Numbered from the stretch's first letter, positions 25,684-36,650 are shown. The stretch: 64,000 bases of DNA from Arthrobacter sp. V1I7 (GCF_030817015.1 NZ_JAUSYS010000001.1:1736001-1800000); one strand, 5' to 3'. Program-made: numbers and translations. Notes: generated by a model not told the origin, from the letters alone.

Positions 25684-27146
25684 CCGTTGAACTGCAGACG
25701 GGCGAACCGGCAGAGCCCGCGCCGGCGTCGCTTCCCGGGCTGAACCGGACCAGCCGGCCAGCCGCCAAGGCCCCGGTCCGGATTGTCCACCTGGGGCTGG
25801 GCGCCTTCCACCGCTCCCACCAGGCCTGGTACACCCAGCAGGCAGGCGACGCCGCCGGATGGGGCATCGCCTCCTTCACCGGCCGCCGGCCGGACGCCGC
25901 CCTTGCCCTCGCCGGGCAGGACGGCCTGTACACCGTGGTTGAACGTGCCGATGCCGGCGATTCGTTCGAGGTTGTCAGCAGCATCGTTGAGGCCGTGGAC
26001 GGCGCCAACGTGGACCGCCTCGCCGAGCTGGTCGCCGCCCCGGCGACGGCGGTCATCACCCTGACCATCACCGAGGCCGCCTACGGCCTTAACGCCCACG
26101 GCCAGCTTGACCGCACCGCTCCCGGCGTCGTCGCCGACCTGGCGCTGCTGGCAGCCGGAGCCGCCGACGCCGGCAGGCCGAAGACGCCGCTGGGCCGGCT
26201 GGTCTTTGCCCTCGCTGCGCGTAAGGCAGCCGGGGCCGGCCCGCTCGCCGTCGTCTGCTGCGATAACCTCGCGAACAACGGAACCGTGGCCCGCAACGCG
26301 GTGCTTGGCCTGGCCGCAGCCTGGGATGCCCGCCTGGCTGCCTGGGTAGATGCCAACGTCAGCTTCGTCAGCACGTCCGTGGACCGCATCACGCCACGGA
26401 CCACGGAGGCCGACGTTGCAGCGGTCCAGGCCGCCTGCGGTTTCAGCGACAATTCCCCGGTGGTCGCGGAGCCCTTCCGGAACTGGGTGCTCAGCGGCGA
26501 CTTCCCGGCCGGACGCCCGCGCTGGGAAGACGCCGGCGCCGTGTTCGTAGACGAGATCGAACCCTACGAGAACCGCAAGCTGTGGCTCCTCAACGGCGCC
26601 CACTCGCTCCTGGCCTATGCCGGACAGCTGCGCGGCCATGCCACGGTGGCGGCGGCATTGGCGGACCCGGGGTGCCTGCAGGCCGTCGAGGAGTTCTGGG
26701 ACGAGGCTGCCGCCAATCTGGCCACTGCGGACCGGCAACGCGCAGAGCTGCGGATCCCGGAGTATCGTGCCCAACTCCTGGCCCGCTTCCGGAACGCCCG
26801 CATCGCCCACCACCTCGCCCAGATCGCCGTGGACGGAAGCACCAAGCTTCGGATGCGGGCCGTTCCGGTGCTGCAGGCCGAGCGCGCCACGGGCCGTACC
26901 GGCGGGGCGGCCGCGCGGCTCATTGCCGCCTGGATGGACTACACCCGGCTGGACTTCCCCGGCGCGGCACCGCAACTCGCCGACCCTCTCGCCGCAGAAA
27001 TCCGGGTCGCCAACAGCCTGTCGGGCACCCGGCGGATCGCCACCCTCCTGGGACTGCTCAGCCCAGGACTCGGCGAGGATGCCGCCGTCGTTTCGCTCAT
27101 TGAGAACCTCTGCGGAACGCTCACGGAGCCGGCTGTCTCCGAATAG
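25680..27146 (+). CDS. uxuB: mannitol dehydrogenase family oxidoreductase, probable fructuronate reductase
   Basis: A 488-residue long-chain polyol dehydrogenase. The Rossmann N-terminus reads RIVHLGLGAFHRSHQAWYT, and the family signature KLWLLNGAHSLLAY carries the catalytic lysine and asparagine region. The family includes mannitol 2-dehydrogenase, fructuronate reductase and tagaturonate reductase, which sequence alone does not separate here. Direct coupling to uxaC (GTGA overlap at 25680) and the nearby mannonate dehydratase strongly favour fructuronate reductase, making D-mannonate with NADH. A hairpin (27162-27200) follows the gene. Confidence 0.87.
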   Translation: MTVELQTGEPAEPAPASLPGLNRTSRPAAKAPVRIVHLGLGAFHRSHQAWYTQQAGDAAGWGIASFTGRRPDAALALAGQDGLYTVVERADAGDSFEVVSSIVEAVDGANVDRLAELVAAPATAVITLTITEAAYGLNAHGQLDRTAPGVVADLALLAAGAADAGRPKTPLGRLVFALAARKAAGAGPLAVVCCDNLANNGTVARNAVLGLAAAWDARLAAWVDANVSFVSTSVDRITPRTTEADVAAVQAACGFSDNSPVVAEPFRNWVLSGDFPAGRPRWEDAGAVFVDEIEPYENRKLWLLNGAHSLLAYAGQLRGHATVAAALADPGCLQAVEEFWDEAAANLATADRQRAELRIPEYRAQLLARFRNARIAHHLAQIAVDGSTKLRMRAVPVLQAERATGRTGGAAARLIAAWMDYTRLDFPGAAPQLADPLAAEIRVANSLSGTRRIATLLGLLSPGLGEDAAVVSLIENLCGTLTEPAVSE

Positions 27147-27161
27147 CGTCCCGCAGGGCCT

Positions 27162-27200
27162 CACTGCCCGGCGTCCGGTCATGCCGGAAGCCGGGCAGTG
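27162..27200 (+). terminator. stem-loop after uxuB
   Basis: CACTGCCCGGC (27162-27172) pairs perfectly with GCCGGGCAGTG (27190-27200), with an inner CCGG/CCGG stem in the loop. It lies 15 bp after the uxuB stop and before the next promoter. There is no T run, which is common for actinobacterial terminators. Confidence 0.65.
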
Positions 27201-27211
27201 TCGTAAACAAA

Positions 27212-29159
<1,948 letters not shown>

Positions 29160-29218
29160 CGTTTTCACCATTTTTTCGCCTGCCCCACCGGACAGGCACC
29201 GGGTAAAGGAGCCCATCC

Positions 29219-30643
29219 ATGAAAAAGCTGAACAACCTGAGCATCATCGGCTACGGCGCCGGCGACGCCGCCAACAACCTCGCCTTCACCACTGCAACCA
29301 TGTTCCTGCTCGTTTACTACACGGACGTGGCCGGCATCTCCGCGGCCGCCGCCGGCACGCTGCTGCTGGCGGTCCGGATCTTCGATGCCTTCGCCGATGT
29401 CTTCGCAGGACGGGTGGTGGACCGGGCCTACAGCAAACGCTTCGGCAAGTTCCGCCCGTTCATCATGTTCGGCTCCCTCCCGCTGCTCCTGCTCAGCGTG
29501 GCAACGTTTTCCGTGCCCCAGATCGGCGAAACGGGCACCCTGCTGTACGCCTACGTCACGTACGCGGCACTGGGCCTCGCCTACAGCCTGGTGAACATCC
29601 CCTACGGCTCGCTGGCCGGCGCCATGACGCAGGACCCGGGGGAGCGGGCCAAACTCGGCTCCGCCCGGATGGTCGGCGCCCTGCTGGTCGGTTCCGCCCT
29701 CGGCATCTTCGTGGCCCCGCTGATCAAGCCCGGCGCGGACCTGCAGTCAACGTTCACCACGGTCACGCTGGTCTTCGTCGTCATCGGCGCGGCGCTGTAC
29801 TTCTTCACCGTGCTCACGGCCAAGGAACGGGTGCACCGAGCCGTCCCCAACGTCACCTTCAAGCAGAGCATGGACACCCTCAAGGGCAATAAGCCGCTGC
29901 TGATGCTCTGCCTGAGCTCATTCTTCTTCCTCACCGGCTACCTCGCCCTGACCTCCGTGCAGCTGTACTACCTCCGCGACGTCCTGGGCCGCCTGGACCT
30001 CTATCCGGTGCTGTCCATAACGCAACTTGTCCTGACTTTCGTGCTGGCCGCCTTCATGCCCAGGCTGGTCCGTTCGCTCGGCAAGAAGCGCGTGTACATC
30101 CTCTCGTCACTGCTGACGGTGGCCGGCGGCACCCTCATTTTCCTGACCCCGGCCAGCCAGGTCTGGCTCGGTTTCACCGGCCTGGTGATCAGCCTTGTGG
30201 GCGTCCTGGCCGTGAACATCGTGGTCTGGGCGTTGGAAGCCGACACCGTGGAGTACGGCGAATGGAAAACCGGTGTCCGCACCGAAGGCATCACCTACGC
30301 GCTCTTCTCCTTCACCCGCAAGAGCGGACAGGCCGTCGGCGGAGCCCTCGCCGCCTATGCCCTGGCCCTGGGCGGCTACAAGTCCGGTGCCGTGCAGACG
30401 GCGGATGCAGTCTTCGGCATCCAGGTAGCCGCCGGCGCCATGCCCGCCATCATGACCATCCTGGCCGTGCTGGTGATGTCCAAGTACAAGCTCACGGACG
30501 CGATGCACGCCCGCATCCTCGACGAGATCACGGCCCGCCGCGAACGCGGCGACGGTCCCCAAACGTCCGGTGCCGCCGAGCAATCTTCCGACGGCACCGG
30601 AACCGCCACTTCGCCCACGCCGCTCGCGGCGCGCACCAACTGA
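29219..30643 (+). CDS. uidB: glycoside-pentoside-hexuronide (GPH) family cation symporter, probable glucuronide permease
   Basis: A 474-residue, 12-helix transporter of the GPH family. The N-terminus (LSIIGYGAGDAANNLAFTTA) and the cytoplasmic-loop motif RIFDAFADVFAGRVVDR with RFGKFRPFIMFGSLPL are diagnostic. It follows the beta-glucuronidase by 59 bp, an arrangement like uidA-uidB in enterobacteria. It should import intact glucuronides with H+ or Na+. The C-terminal 30 residues are polar and disordered. The family-5 ABC importer of the island could handle a different or larger substrate. Confidence 0.93.
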   Translation: MKKLNNLSIIGYGAGDAANNLAFTTATMFLLVYYTDVAGISAAAAGTLLLAVRIFDAFADVFAGRVVDRAYSKRFGKFRPFIMFGSLPLLLLSVATFSVPQIGETGTLLYAYVTYAALGLAYSLVNIPYGSLAGAMTQDPGERAKLGSARMVGALLVGSALGIFVAPLIKPGADLQSTFTTVTLVFVVIGAALYFFTVLTAKERVHRAVPNVTFKQSMDTLKGNKPLLMLCLSSFFFLTGYLALTSVQLYYLRDVLGRLDLYPVLSITQLVLTFVLAAFMPRLVRSLGKKRVYILSSLLTVAGGTLIFLTPASQVWLGFTGLVISLVGVLAVNIVVWALEADTVEYGEWKTGVRTEGITYALFSFTRKSGQAVGGALAAYALALGGYKSGAVQTADAVFGIQVAAGAMPAIMTILAVLVMSKYKLTDAMHARILDEITARRERGDGPQTSGAAEQSSDGTGTATSPTPLAARTN

Positions 30644-30673
30644 CCCTGACCAGTCCCTCCGAAAGGACCTGTT

Positions 30674-31903
30674 GTGAAAATCATTGCCGCGGAAGTCTTT
30701 GTGACCAGTCCCTCCCGTAACTTCGTGACGTTGCGGATCACGACCGAGGACGGGGTGACCGGGATCGGGGATGCGACCTTGAACGGGCGTGAGCTCGCGG
30801 TCGCGGCGTACCTGAAGGAGCACGTTGTGCAGCTGCTGATCGGGAAGGATCCGCACCGGATCGAGGACACCTGGCAGTTCCTGTACCGGTCCTCGTACTG
30901 GCGGCGGGGTCCGGTGACGATGGCCGCGATTGCCGCGGTGGACATGGCGCTGTGGGATATCAAGGGCAAGCTGGCGAACATGCCGGTCTACCAGCTCCTC
31001 GGCGGGGCGTCCCGGAACGGGCTGCGGGCGTACGGGCACGCCTCGGGGGCGGACCTGGAATCGTTGTTCGATTCGGTGCGGGAGCATTTGGAGCTGGGCT
31101 ATAAGTCGATCCGGATCCAGACCGCGGTGCCGGGGATCAAGGCCGTGTACGGGGTTGCGGCGCAGGCGCAGGCCTCGGGGGAGCGGTATGACTACGAGCC
31201 GGCCGGGCGGGGGGCGTTCCCGCTGGAGGAGGACTGGGATACCCGGGCGTACCTGCGGCACCTGCCCTCGGTGTTCGAGGCGGTCCGGAACGAGTTCGGC
31301 CCGGAGCTGCCGCTGCTGCACGACGGGCACCATCGGATGACTCCGATCCAGGCCGCGAAGCTGGGCAAGGCGCTGGAACCGTATGACCTGTTCTGGCTGG
31401 AGGACTGCACGCCGGCGGAGAACCAGGAGGCGCTGCGCCTGGTCCGGCAGCACACCACCACGCCGCTGGCGATCGGGGAGATCTTCAATACCGTGTATGA
31501 CTACCAGAGCATCATCAAGGAACAGCTGATCGATTATGTCCGCGCCGCGTCGACGCACTTCGGCGGGATCTCGCCGCTGAAGAAGGTGATGGACTTCGCC
31601 GCGCAGTACCAGATCAAGTCCGGCTTCCACGGGCCCACGGACATCTCCCCGGTCGGGTTCGCCGCTCAGCTGCACGTGGGCCTGGCGATCCATAACTACG
31701 GGATCCAGGAGTACATGCAGCATTCGGACGCCACGAACACCGTGTTCGAGCAGTCGATGACCTTCGTCGATGGCTACCTGCACCCCGGGGACAAGCCCGG
31801 CATCGGCGTCGAGTTCAACGAGGAAGCCGCCGCGGCCTACCCCTACCAGCAGGCCTACCTGCCCTACAACCGCCTCGTCGACGGAACGGTCCACGACTGG
31901 TGA
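30674..31903 (+). CDS. manD: D-mannonate dehydratase, enolase superfamily (ManD/RspA type)
   Basis: A 409-residue enolase-superfamily enzyme dehydrating D-mannonate to 2-keto-3-deoxygluconate. The three Mg2+ ligands D217 (LLHDGHHR), E243 ([10 protein letters not shown]) and E269 (IGEIFN) have the 26-residue spacing of characterised ManD enzymes, and H219 follows as expected. The [11 protein letters not shown] loop and [12 protein letters not shown] are also typical. It replaces the unrelated UxuA enzyme. The GTG start has AAAGGA upstream. The interior of the gene uses CGG, GGG and GCG codons far more than its neighbours, which prefer C-ending codons, suggesting a separate origin. Its stop overlaps the gluconokinase start. 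Confidence 0.95.
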   Translation: MKIIAAEVFVTSPSRNFVTLRITTEDGVTGIGDATLNGRELAVAAYLKEHVVQLLIGKDPHRIEDTWQFLYRSSYWRRGPVTMAAIAAVDMALWDIKGKLANMPVYQLLGGASRNGLRAYGHASGADLESLFDSVREHLELGYKSIRIQTAVPGIKAVYGVAAQAQASGERYDYEPAGRGAFPLEEDWDTRAYLRHLPSVFEAVRNEFGPELPLLHDGHHRMTPIQAAKLGKALEPYDLFWLEDCTPAENQEALRLVRQHTTTPLAIGEIFNTVYDYQSIIKEQLIDYVRAASTHFGGISPLKKVMDFAAQYQIKSGFHGPTDISPVGFAAQLHVGLAIHNYGIQEYMQHSDATNTVFEQSMTFVDGYLHPGDKPGIGVEFNEEAAAAYPYQQAYLPYNRLVDGTVHDW

Positions 31904-32478
31904 TGAGCCCTTCAGGTTCCGCGGCCGCCGTGGTGCGGGCGCCCCGCGTGATCGTCATGGGCGTGTCCGGCTGCGGCAAGACCACCATCGGCGACCTCGT
32001 GGCCCGCGAACTCGGTGTCCGCTTCCTCGACGGCGATTCGCTCCACCCCGTGGAGAACGTGGCCAAAATGGCTGCCGGCACTCCGCTGACCGATGAGGAC
32101 CGCTGGCCGTGGCTCGCGACCGTGGGCAGCGAACTGGCTGCCGCCGGTTCGGACGGCCTGGTCCTGGCCTGTTCAGCCCTTCGCCGCAGTTACCGGGATG
32201 CCATCCGCGCCCAGGCACCGGACACCGTGTTTCTGCACCTCCACGGCAGCAAGGAGGTGCTGGGCTCCCGGCTGGAGGGCCGGAGCGGCCACTTCATGCC
32301 GGCGGCCCTGCTCGAGTCGCAGCTGGCAACGCTGGAGCTGCTCGGCCCGGGCGAAGCCGGCGTCGTCGCCGACATCGCCTCACCCGTGGCTGAGGTGGTG
32401 CGTGACGCGCTGGAGGGCCTGGCGCGCCTGCGTCCCGGGGCACAGTCCGGCCTGGCCGGGCAGCTGAAGTCCCTGTAG
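31900..32478 (+). CDS. gntK: gluconokinase, GntK/shikimate kinase-like
   Basis: A 192-residue P-loop kinase. Walker A is GVSGCGKTT, and the gluconokinase-type motif [16 protein letters not shown] follows; later [12 protein letters not shown] and the lid region [16 protein letters not shown] match the family. It phosphorylates D-gluconate to 6-phosphogluconate with ATP. Translation may start at the GTG at 31900 or the adjoining ATG at 31903, both overlapping the manD stop. In a mannonate-to-KDG operon a KDG kinase would be expected. Whether this enzyme also accepts KDG is unknown; a separate gluconate input is the conservative reading. Confidence 0.92.
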   Translation: MMSPSGSAAAVVRAPRVIVMGVSGCGKTTIGDLVARELGVRFLDGDSLHPVENVAKMAAGTPLTDEDRWPWLATVGSELAAAGSDGLVLACSALRRSYRDAIRAQAPDTVFLHLHGSKEVLGSRLEGRSGHFMPAALLESQLATLELLGPGEAGVVADIASPVAEVVRDALEGLARLRPGAQSGLAGQLKSL

Positions 32479-32489
32479 GCCCGAAGCAG

Positions 32490-32525
32490 CTGATGCCGCC
32501 GGCCGCGGAGGGCCGGCAGCATCAG
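32490..32525. terminator. bidirectional terminator-like hairpin
   Basis: CTGATGC-C-GCCGGCC (32490-32504) pairs with GGCCGGC-A-GCATCAG (32511-32525), 14 of 15 pairs, with a GCGGAG loop. It lies between the convergent gntK and metQ genes and probably ends both transcripts. Confidence 0.75.
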
Positions 32526-32571
32526 GAAAGCGAGGGCGGCAGGTGGCCGCCCCGCCGCGTGCCCGGTCAGG

Positions 32572-33384
32572 TCAGCTGGCCGGGATCACCAGGCCCTTGA
32601 ACTTGGTCTGAATGAAATCCTTCATCTCCTGTGAGGTCAGGATCTTGTACAGCTTCTGCACGCGCGGATCGTCCTTCATCTCGGCCTTGACCGCCAGGAC
32701 GTTGTAATAAGCGCTGTCACTGCCTTCGACCAGCAACTGCTTGTCAGCGCTCAGGCCGGCGGGAAGGGCGAATGCCAGCGTCACGATGGCCGCGTCCTTG
32801 TCGTTGAGGGCCTGCGGCAGGCTGGCGTTTTCGATCTCCGTGAACTTGAGGTTCTTCGGGTTTGCCTTGACATCTTTGAGGGTGATCGGGTTGTCGGTGA
32901 CTTCGATCAGTCCCTTGGACGCCAGCAGCTTCAGGGCGCGGGACTCATTGGTGGGGTCGTTCGGGATGGCGACGGAGGCGCCGTCGGGAAGTGCCGCAAG
33001 GTCGGCCACGTTGTTGGAGTACAGGGCCATCGGCGGGAGGTACACCTTGCCGACGCTGACGAGGTTCTTGCCCGAGGCCTTGTTGTAGGTTTCCATGAAT
33101 GTGGTGTTCTGGAACAGGTTGGCGTCGATGTCGCCGTCGCTCACGGCCGGGTTGGGCGTGTTGTAGTCGCTGAACTCCTTGTACTCCACGGTGAGCCCCT
33201 CCTTGGGGGCGAGCTCCCGCTGGACATGTTTCAGCATGTCCCCGGCCGGCACGGCCAGGGCGCCCACCTTGATGGTCTCGGTGGGTCCGGCGGAGGTGCT
33301 GGAGGTGCCGGCCCCGCAGGCGGACAGGGCGAGGATCGCGGCCACTCCGGTTGCGGCGGCCTTCAGGATTGGGAAACGGAACAT
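32572..33384 (-). CDS. metQ: methionine ABC transporter substrate-binding lipoprotein (MetQ/NlpA family)
   Basis: A 270-residue lipoprotein with lipobox LSACG (Cys about 23) and the NlpA-type core: DGDIDANLFQNTTFMETYN, VAIPNDPTNESRAL and VTLAFALPAGLSADKQLL. It binds methionine (L- and possibly D-) outside the membrane and hands it to MetI/MetN. It is the last gene of the metN-metI-metQ operon, 61 bp after metI. Confidence 0.94.
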   Translation of the reverse strand: MFRFPILKAAATGVAAILALSACGAGTSSTSAGPTETIKVGALAVPAGDMLKHVQRELAPKEGLTVEYKEFSDYNTPNPAVSDGDIDANLFQNTTFMETYNKASGKNLVSVGKVYLPPMALYSNNVADLAALPDGASVAIPNDPTNESRALKLLASKGLIEVTDNPITLKDVKANPKNLKFTEIENASLPQALNDKDAAIVTLAFALPAGLSADKQLLVEGSDSAYYNVLAVKAEMKDDPRVQKLYKILTSQEMKDFIQTKFKGLVIPAS

Positions 33385-33445
33385 TGGAACTCTTTCGCAG
33401 AAGGGGTTGTGTTGTGGGGATGGACACTGCGGTGCGGGGCGGCGG

Positions 33446-34147
33446 CTACCGGTGGGATAGGCGCCGGGCCGCGAAGTTGCCCAGGGACTGGAACACCTGC
33501 ACCATCAGGACCAGGAGGATGACAACGCCGAACATGTATTCGGGGCTGTAACGCTGGTAGCCGTACCGGAAGGCGACGTCCCCGAGGCCGCCGCCGCCCA
33601 CGGCGCCAACCATGGCCGAGTAGCCGATGAGTCCGACGACGGTGGTGGACAGCCCGAGGGCCAGAGCCGGAACTGCCTCGGCAACCATGACCTTGGTCAG
33701 GATGGTCCACCGAGTGGCGCCAAGGGACTGGGCGGCTTCGACGAGTCCCACGGGCACTTCGCGGATGCCGATCTCCACCAAGCGGGCGAAGAAGGGTATG
33801 CCGGCGATGGTCAGCGGGACAATAGCCGCGGTGGGTCCGATGAAGGACCCGACCAGCAGACGGGTGAACGGAATCAGCAGGATCATCAGGATGATGAACG
33901 GGATGGACCGCCCGATGTTCACCAACAGGTCCAGCACACGGTTGACGACGAGTCCCAGCGCCCGGCTGCCGAAGAGCTTCGACAGCAGGCCGCCGGACTC
34001 GGTGGTCACTAGGAGGACCCCCGCGGCCAGGCCGAAAACGACAGTGAAGAGCAGGCTCAGGCCCACGGTGTAGAAGGTCTCACCCGTTCCCTTCAGGATC
34101 GTGTCCAGAAGGTCCGACCAGAAGTAGGGGTCATTGCGGTCGATCAC
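33446..34147 (-). CDS. metI: methionine ABC transporter permease
   Basis: A 233-residue permease with five to six membrane segments. Family landmarks are the N-terminal DTILKGTGETFYTVGLSLLF, RSIPFIILMILLIPFTRLL and the EAA coupling motif in LVEAAQSLGATRWTILTKVM. It overlaps metN by 4 bp (34144-34147) and is followed by metQ. It forms the transmembrane channel of the MetNIQ importer. Confidence 0.94.
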   Translation of the reverse strand: MIDRNDPYFWSDLLDTILKGTGETFYTVGLSLLFTVVFGLAAGVLLVTTESGGLLSKLFGSRALGLVVNRVLDLLVNIGRSIPFIILMILLIPFTRLLVGSFIGPTAAIVPLTIAGIPFFARLVEIGIREVPVGLVEAAQSLGATRWTILTKVMVAEAVPALALGLSTTVVGLIGYSAMVGAVGGGGLGDVAFRYGYQRYSPEYMFGVVILLVLMVQVFQSLGNFAARRLSHR

Positions 34148-35124
34148 TTGATTACCTCCACGAAGAGTCCCTGGGAACGGAGATCGGCCACGGCGGCCGC
34201 CACGGTCCGCTCGTCGCCGGGCAGCTCGAGCCTGGTGCGTCCTGTTTGGTGTCCGTGGATGGTTTCAACCGCAGCACCCAGGATTCCGACGTCGATGCCG
34301 TGCTGGCGCGCCAGCTGGGCGATCACAGGACGGTCCGTCTTGACCCCGTTGAAGGTGATTTCAACAATTGCGTTGGACGTCTCCGGGATTTCCCCCAGGG
34401 GGAACAGCGCCTGGCCCAACAGCGACTTCTCCGTTGTCAGCAGCTGTTCCACGGGCCCCTGCTCCAGGATCCGCCCCCCGCTCATGACGGCGGCTGAATC
34501 GCAGATTCTTTTCACGACATCCATTTCGTGCGTGATGAGCAGCACCGTCAGGCCCAGGTCCTTGCTGAGCTGGCGGATCAGGTCGAGAATCTGCCGCGTC
34601 GTTTCGGGGTCCAGTGCCGACGTCGCCTCGTCACTGAGCAGGACTGAGGGATTGGACGCCAGCGCACGGGCAATCCCCACGCGCTGTTTCTGTCCGCCAG
34701 ACAGCTGTGCGGGATAGGAGCGGGCCTTGCCGTGGAGGCCTACCAGTTCGAGGATCTCGAGAGTCCGGGTCCGCCTCGCTTCGCGCCCCGCGCCGGTGAT
34801 CTCCAGGGAGAGCTCCACGTTTGCCTGCACGGTCCTGCTGCTGAGAAGGTTGAAGTGCTGAAAGATCATGCCGATGTTGTGGCGTGCCTCGCGCAGCTCT
34901 TGGCCGGCCAGGGTGGTCATCTCGCGGCCGTCGACTCTGACGCTTCCCGAATCGGGACGTTCCAGTGAGTTGATCGTGCGGATCAGCGTGCTCTTGCCGG
35001 CGCCGCTTTGGCCAACGACGCCGAAAATCTCGCCGCGAGCGACGGACAGCGAGACGTCGTCAAGTGCCCGGACCGCGGTCGACCCGGAGCCGTAGCTCTT
35101 CGAGACCCGGTTTACGGAAATCAT
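34144..35124 (-). CDS. metN: methionine ABC transporter ATP-binding protein with NIL domain
   Basis: A 326-residue ATPase. Walker A is GQSGAGKST, the signature is LSGGQKQRVGIARAL, and Walker B leads to LSDEATSALD. A C-terminal NIL domain (about 250-326), which binds methionine and gives trans-inhibition in characterised MetN proteins, is present. Two starts are possible: ATG at 35124 (AGGGAA upstream, beginning MISVNRVSKSYG as in homologues) and GTG at 35154 (GGAGG upstream, 10 residues longer). The ATG is chosen because the family normally begins there. It is the first gene of metNIQ. Confidence 0.94.
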   Translation of the reverse strand: MISVNRVSKSYGSGSTAVRALDDVSLSVARGEIFGVVGQSGAGKSTLIRTINSLERPDSGSVRVDGREMTTLAGQELREARHNIGMIFQHFNLLSSRTVQANVELSLEITGAGREARRTRTLEILELVGLHGKARSYPAQLSGGQKQRVGIARALASNPSVLLSDEATSALDPETTRQILDLIRQLSKDLGLTVLLITHEMDVVKRICDSAAVMSGGRILEQGPVEQLLTTEKSLLGQALFPLGEIPETSNAIVEITFNGVKTDRPVIAQLARQHGIDVGILGAAVETIHGHQTGRTRLELPGDERTVAAAVADLRSQGLFVEVIK

Positions 35125-35466
35125 GGTGTTCCCTGTGGTGGATGGAATCTTCACGAAAGCCTCCGCAAAGCTGGCGGGACGTCGTCCGCACCCAATCTAT
35201 AAATTCTGCCAAGGCGGGGTTGCCGGCAACAAATCCGAATTTGTATCGCAGAAACCCGCGGTCGCGCCCGGATAATTCTATGGATCCACGGAGGCTGGCC
35301 CGGAAGCGGCCGCCGCGTATGGAAGTGCCCGGACAATCGGGAAGTCCGCCGGTATCCACCGGAGACTGAGAGCTTCGTCACTGTGACCGCGCGGGAAGAC
35401 CCTGTCCGGTCGTGCGGTTCCGTGCAAGCATGGGTGCTCAGCGAAGATGCCACCTGAGGGGACTTG
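35125..35466. other. divergent intergenic region upstream of metNIQ
   Basis: About 340 bp between metN (minus) and the DUF664 gene (plus). It holds a TATAGA (minus strand, 35201-35196) suited as a -10 for metN and two palindromes at 35219-35243. No aptamer-like fold of a known SAM riboswitch was recognised by eye. The rest shows nothing definite. Confidence 0.4.
35196..35243 (-). promoter_or_regulatory. candidate metN promoter with overlapping palindromes
   Basis: On the minus strand TATAGA (35201-35196) could be a -10. The -35 position falls within the perfect 12-bp palindrome GTTGCCGGCAAC (35219-35230). A second inverted repeat, CAAAT-CCGA-ATTTG (35230-35243), adjoins it. A repressor site at the metN promoter is plausible; the -35 itself is poor, so confidence is low. 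Confidence 0.35.
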
Positions 35467-35976
35467 ATGAAAGCCAACGAAGTGCTGCTGGACGCCTTCG
35501 GCCGGATCCGTGAGACCGTGGCCGCGACACTTGAAGGGGTCGACGACGAATCTCTGGTCCGTCGTCCCGCCGGCACCGGCAACTCGATTGCGTGGTTGAT
35601 CTGGCATCTCGGCCGGGTGGAGGACGCGCAGGTTGCCGCCGCCGGCGGCCTGGAACAGGTCTGGATCTCGCAGGGGTTTGCCGGCCGCTTCGAGCTGCCG
35701 CTGCCCGAACGTGACACGGGCTACGGCCATTCCACCGGCCAGGTCGACGCAGTGCAGGCCGCGCCGGAGCTGTTGCTGGAGTATTACGACGCCGTCCACC
35801 GGCAGACTGTGGAGCTACTGGAAACGCTCGGCGACGACGACTTCGACCGCATCGTCGACACCCGCTGGGACCCGCCGGTCACGCTCGGGGTGCGGCTGGT
35901 CAGCACTATTGCCGATTGCCTCCAGCACGTGGGCCAGGCCGCGTATGCCAAGGGCTTGAACGCCGGGCAGGATTAG
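35467..35976 (+). CDS. DUF664/DinB-like protein, mycothiol transferase family
   Basis: A 169-residue DinB/YfiT-like four-helix protein of the DUF664 type. It shows the helix-1 pattern NEVLLDAFGRIRETV, the conserved NSIAWLIWHLGRVEDAQV with its metal-ligand histidine, and a C-terminal DCLQHVGQAAYAKGL with the last metal-site histidine. Proteins of this class are annotated as mycothiol-dependent S-transferases; mycothiol is specific to actinobacteria. The ATG at 35467 follows AGGGGACTTG. It converges with the VOC protein gene, their stops overlapping by 4 bp. Confidence 0.85.
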   Translation: MKANEVLLDAFGRIRETVAATLEGVDDESLVRRPAGTGNSIAWLIWHLGRVEDAQVAAAGGLEQVWISQGFAGRFELPLPERDTGYGHSTGQVDAVQAAPELLLEYYDAVHRQTVELLETLGDDDFDRIVDTRWDPPVTLGVRLVSTIADCLQHVGQAAYAKGLNAGQD

Positions 35977-36617
35977 CCGCGCCCTTGCCAGGTCGCGATG
36001 TCTACGACGTTGCCCTCGGGGTCGATCAGCGACACCCACGCGGGCGCGTAGCGATCTCCGAGGACCCGGCCGCCGGCCGCGACGATCGCATCGATACGAG
36101 CTTGGGCCTGGTCGTGCGGAACCGACACGTCGATGTGGATGCGATTGCGGGGCGTCCGATGCTCCTTGTCCTGGAACCAGGCCGAAGGTCCGATGAGATT
36201 CGGCTCGACGAGGTCCTCCTCGCTGATGGGCAGGTAGTTGAGCGCTGCACGCCAGAAGCCCATCACGGCGCGGCGGTCAGTTGCGTCGAACGCGAGCTGG
36301 ACATGTTGCACGGCCGACGGGTCCGCCGTCAGTCCGAGCCGGGCCGCGGCGGTCGAAATACGGCGGGCAAGCTCCAGGTCGAGGTCGCTCAAGCCCACCC
36401 CTGGTGTGACGACCTGGACTGTCACGGTCTCCTGCCTCAAATCGACGAGAGGGGAGTGGCCGAGCGAGTGCTCGATCTCCGCGATCGCGGTGACCAACCG
36501 TGCACCGGTGGCGAAGTCACCTGTCTGATAGAGGGTTTTCGCACCCCAAAAGAGCACCCGCCAGTCCGCGACGCCGTCGGCGGACGAGAATTCGGCATCG
36601 GAAATCAGTGTGGCCAT
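35973..36617 (-). CDS. VOC/glyoxalase protein with pterin dehydratase-like N-terminal domain
   Basis: A 214-residue two-domain protein. Residues about 1-100 resemble a pterin-4a-carbinolamine dehydratase fold (DWRVLFWGAKTLYQTGDFAT, VDLRQETVTVQV, LSDLDLELARRIS). Residues about 105-210 form a VOC/glyoxalase-like domain (VQHVQLAFDATDRRAVMGFW; NRIHIDVSVPHDQAQARID; WVSLIDPEGNVVDIATWQ). The combination recurs in actinobacteria without a settled function. It converges on the DUF664 gene with overlapping stops. No partner genes suggest a substrate. Confidence 0.82.
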   Translation of the reverse strand: MATLISDAEFSSADGVADWRVLFWGAKTLYQTGDFATGARLVTAIAEIEHSLGHSPLVDLRQETVTVQVVTPGVGLSDLDLELARRISTAAARLGLTADPSAVQHVQLAFDATDRRAVMGFWRAALNYLPISEEDLVEPNLIGPSAWFQDKEHRTPRNRIHIDVSVPHDQAQARIDAIVAAGGRVLGDRYAPAWVSLIDPEGNVVDIATWQGRG

Positions 36618-36650
36618 ACCCTGAAACTATTCGGGTCCCGGGATCACCAG

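Noticed and set aside
30107..31894. 595-residue open frame on the minus strand
   Set aside because: Antisense to the GPH permease and manD; Arg/Pro/Gly-rich composition and no recognisable family.
35155..35466. SAM riboswitch upstream of metNIQ
   Set aside because: No recognisable aptamer helices or conserved core were seen by eye; a covariance search would be needed to claim one.
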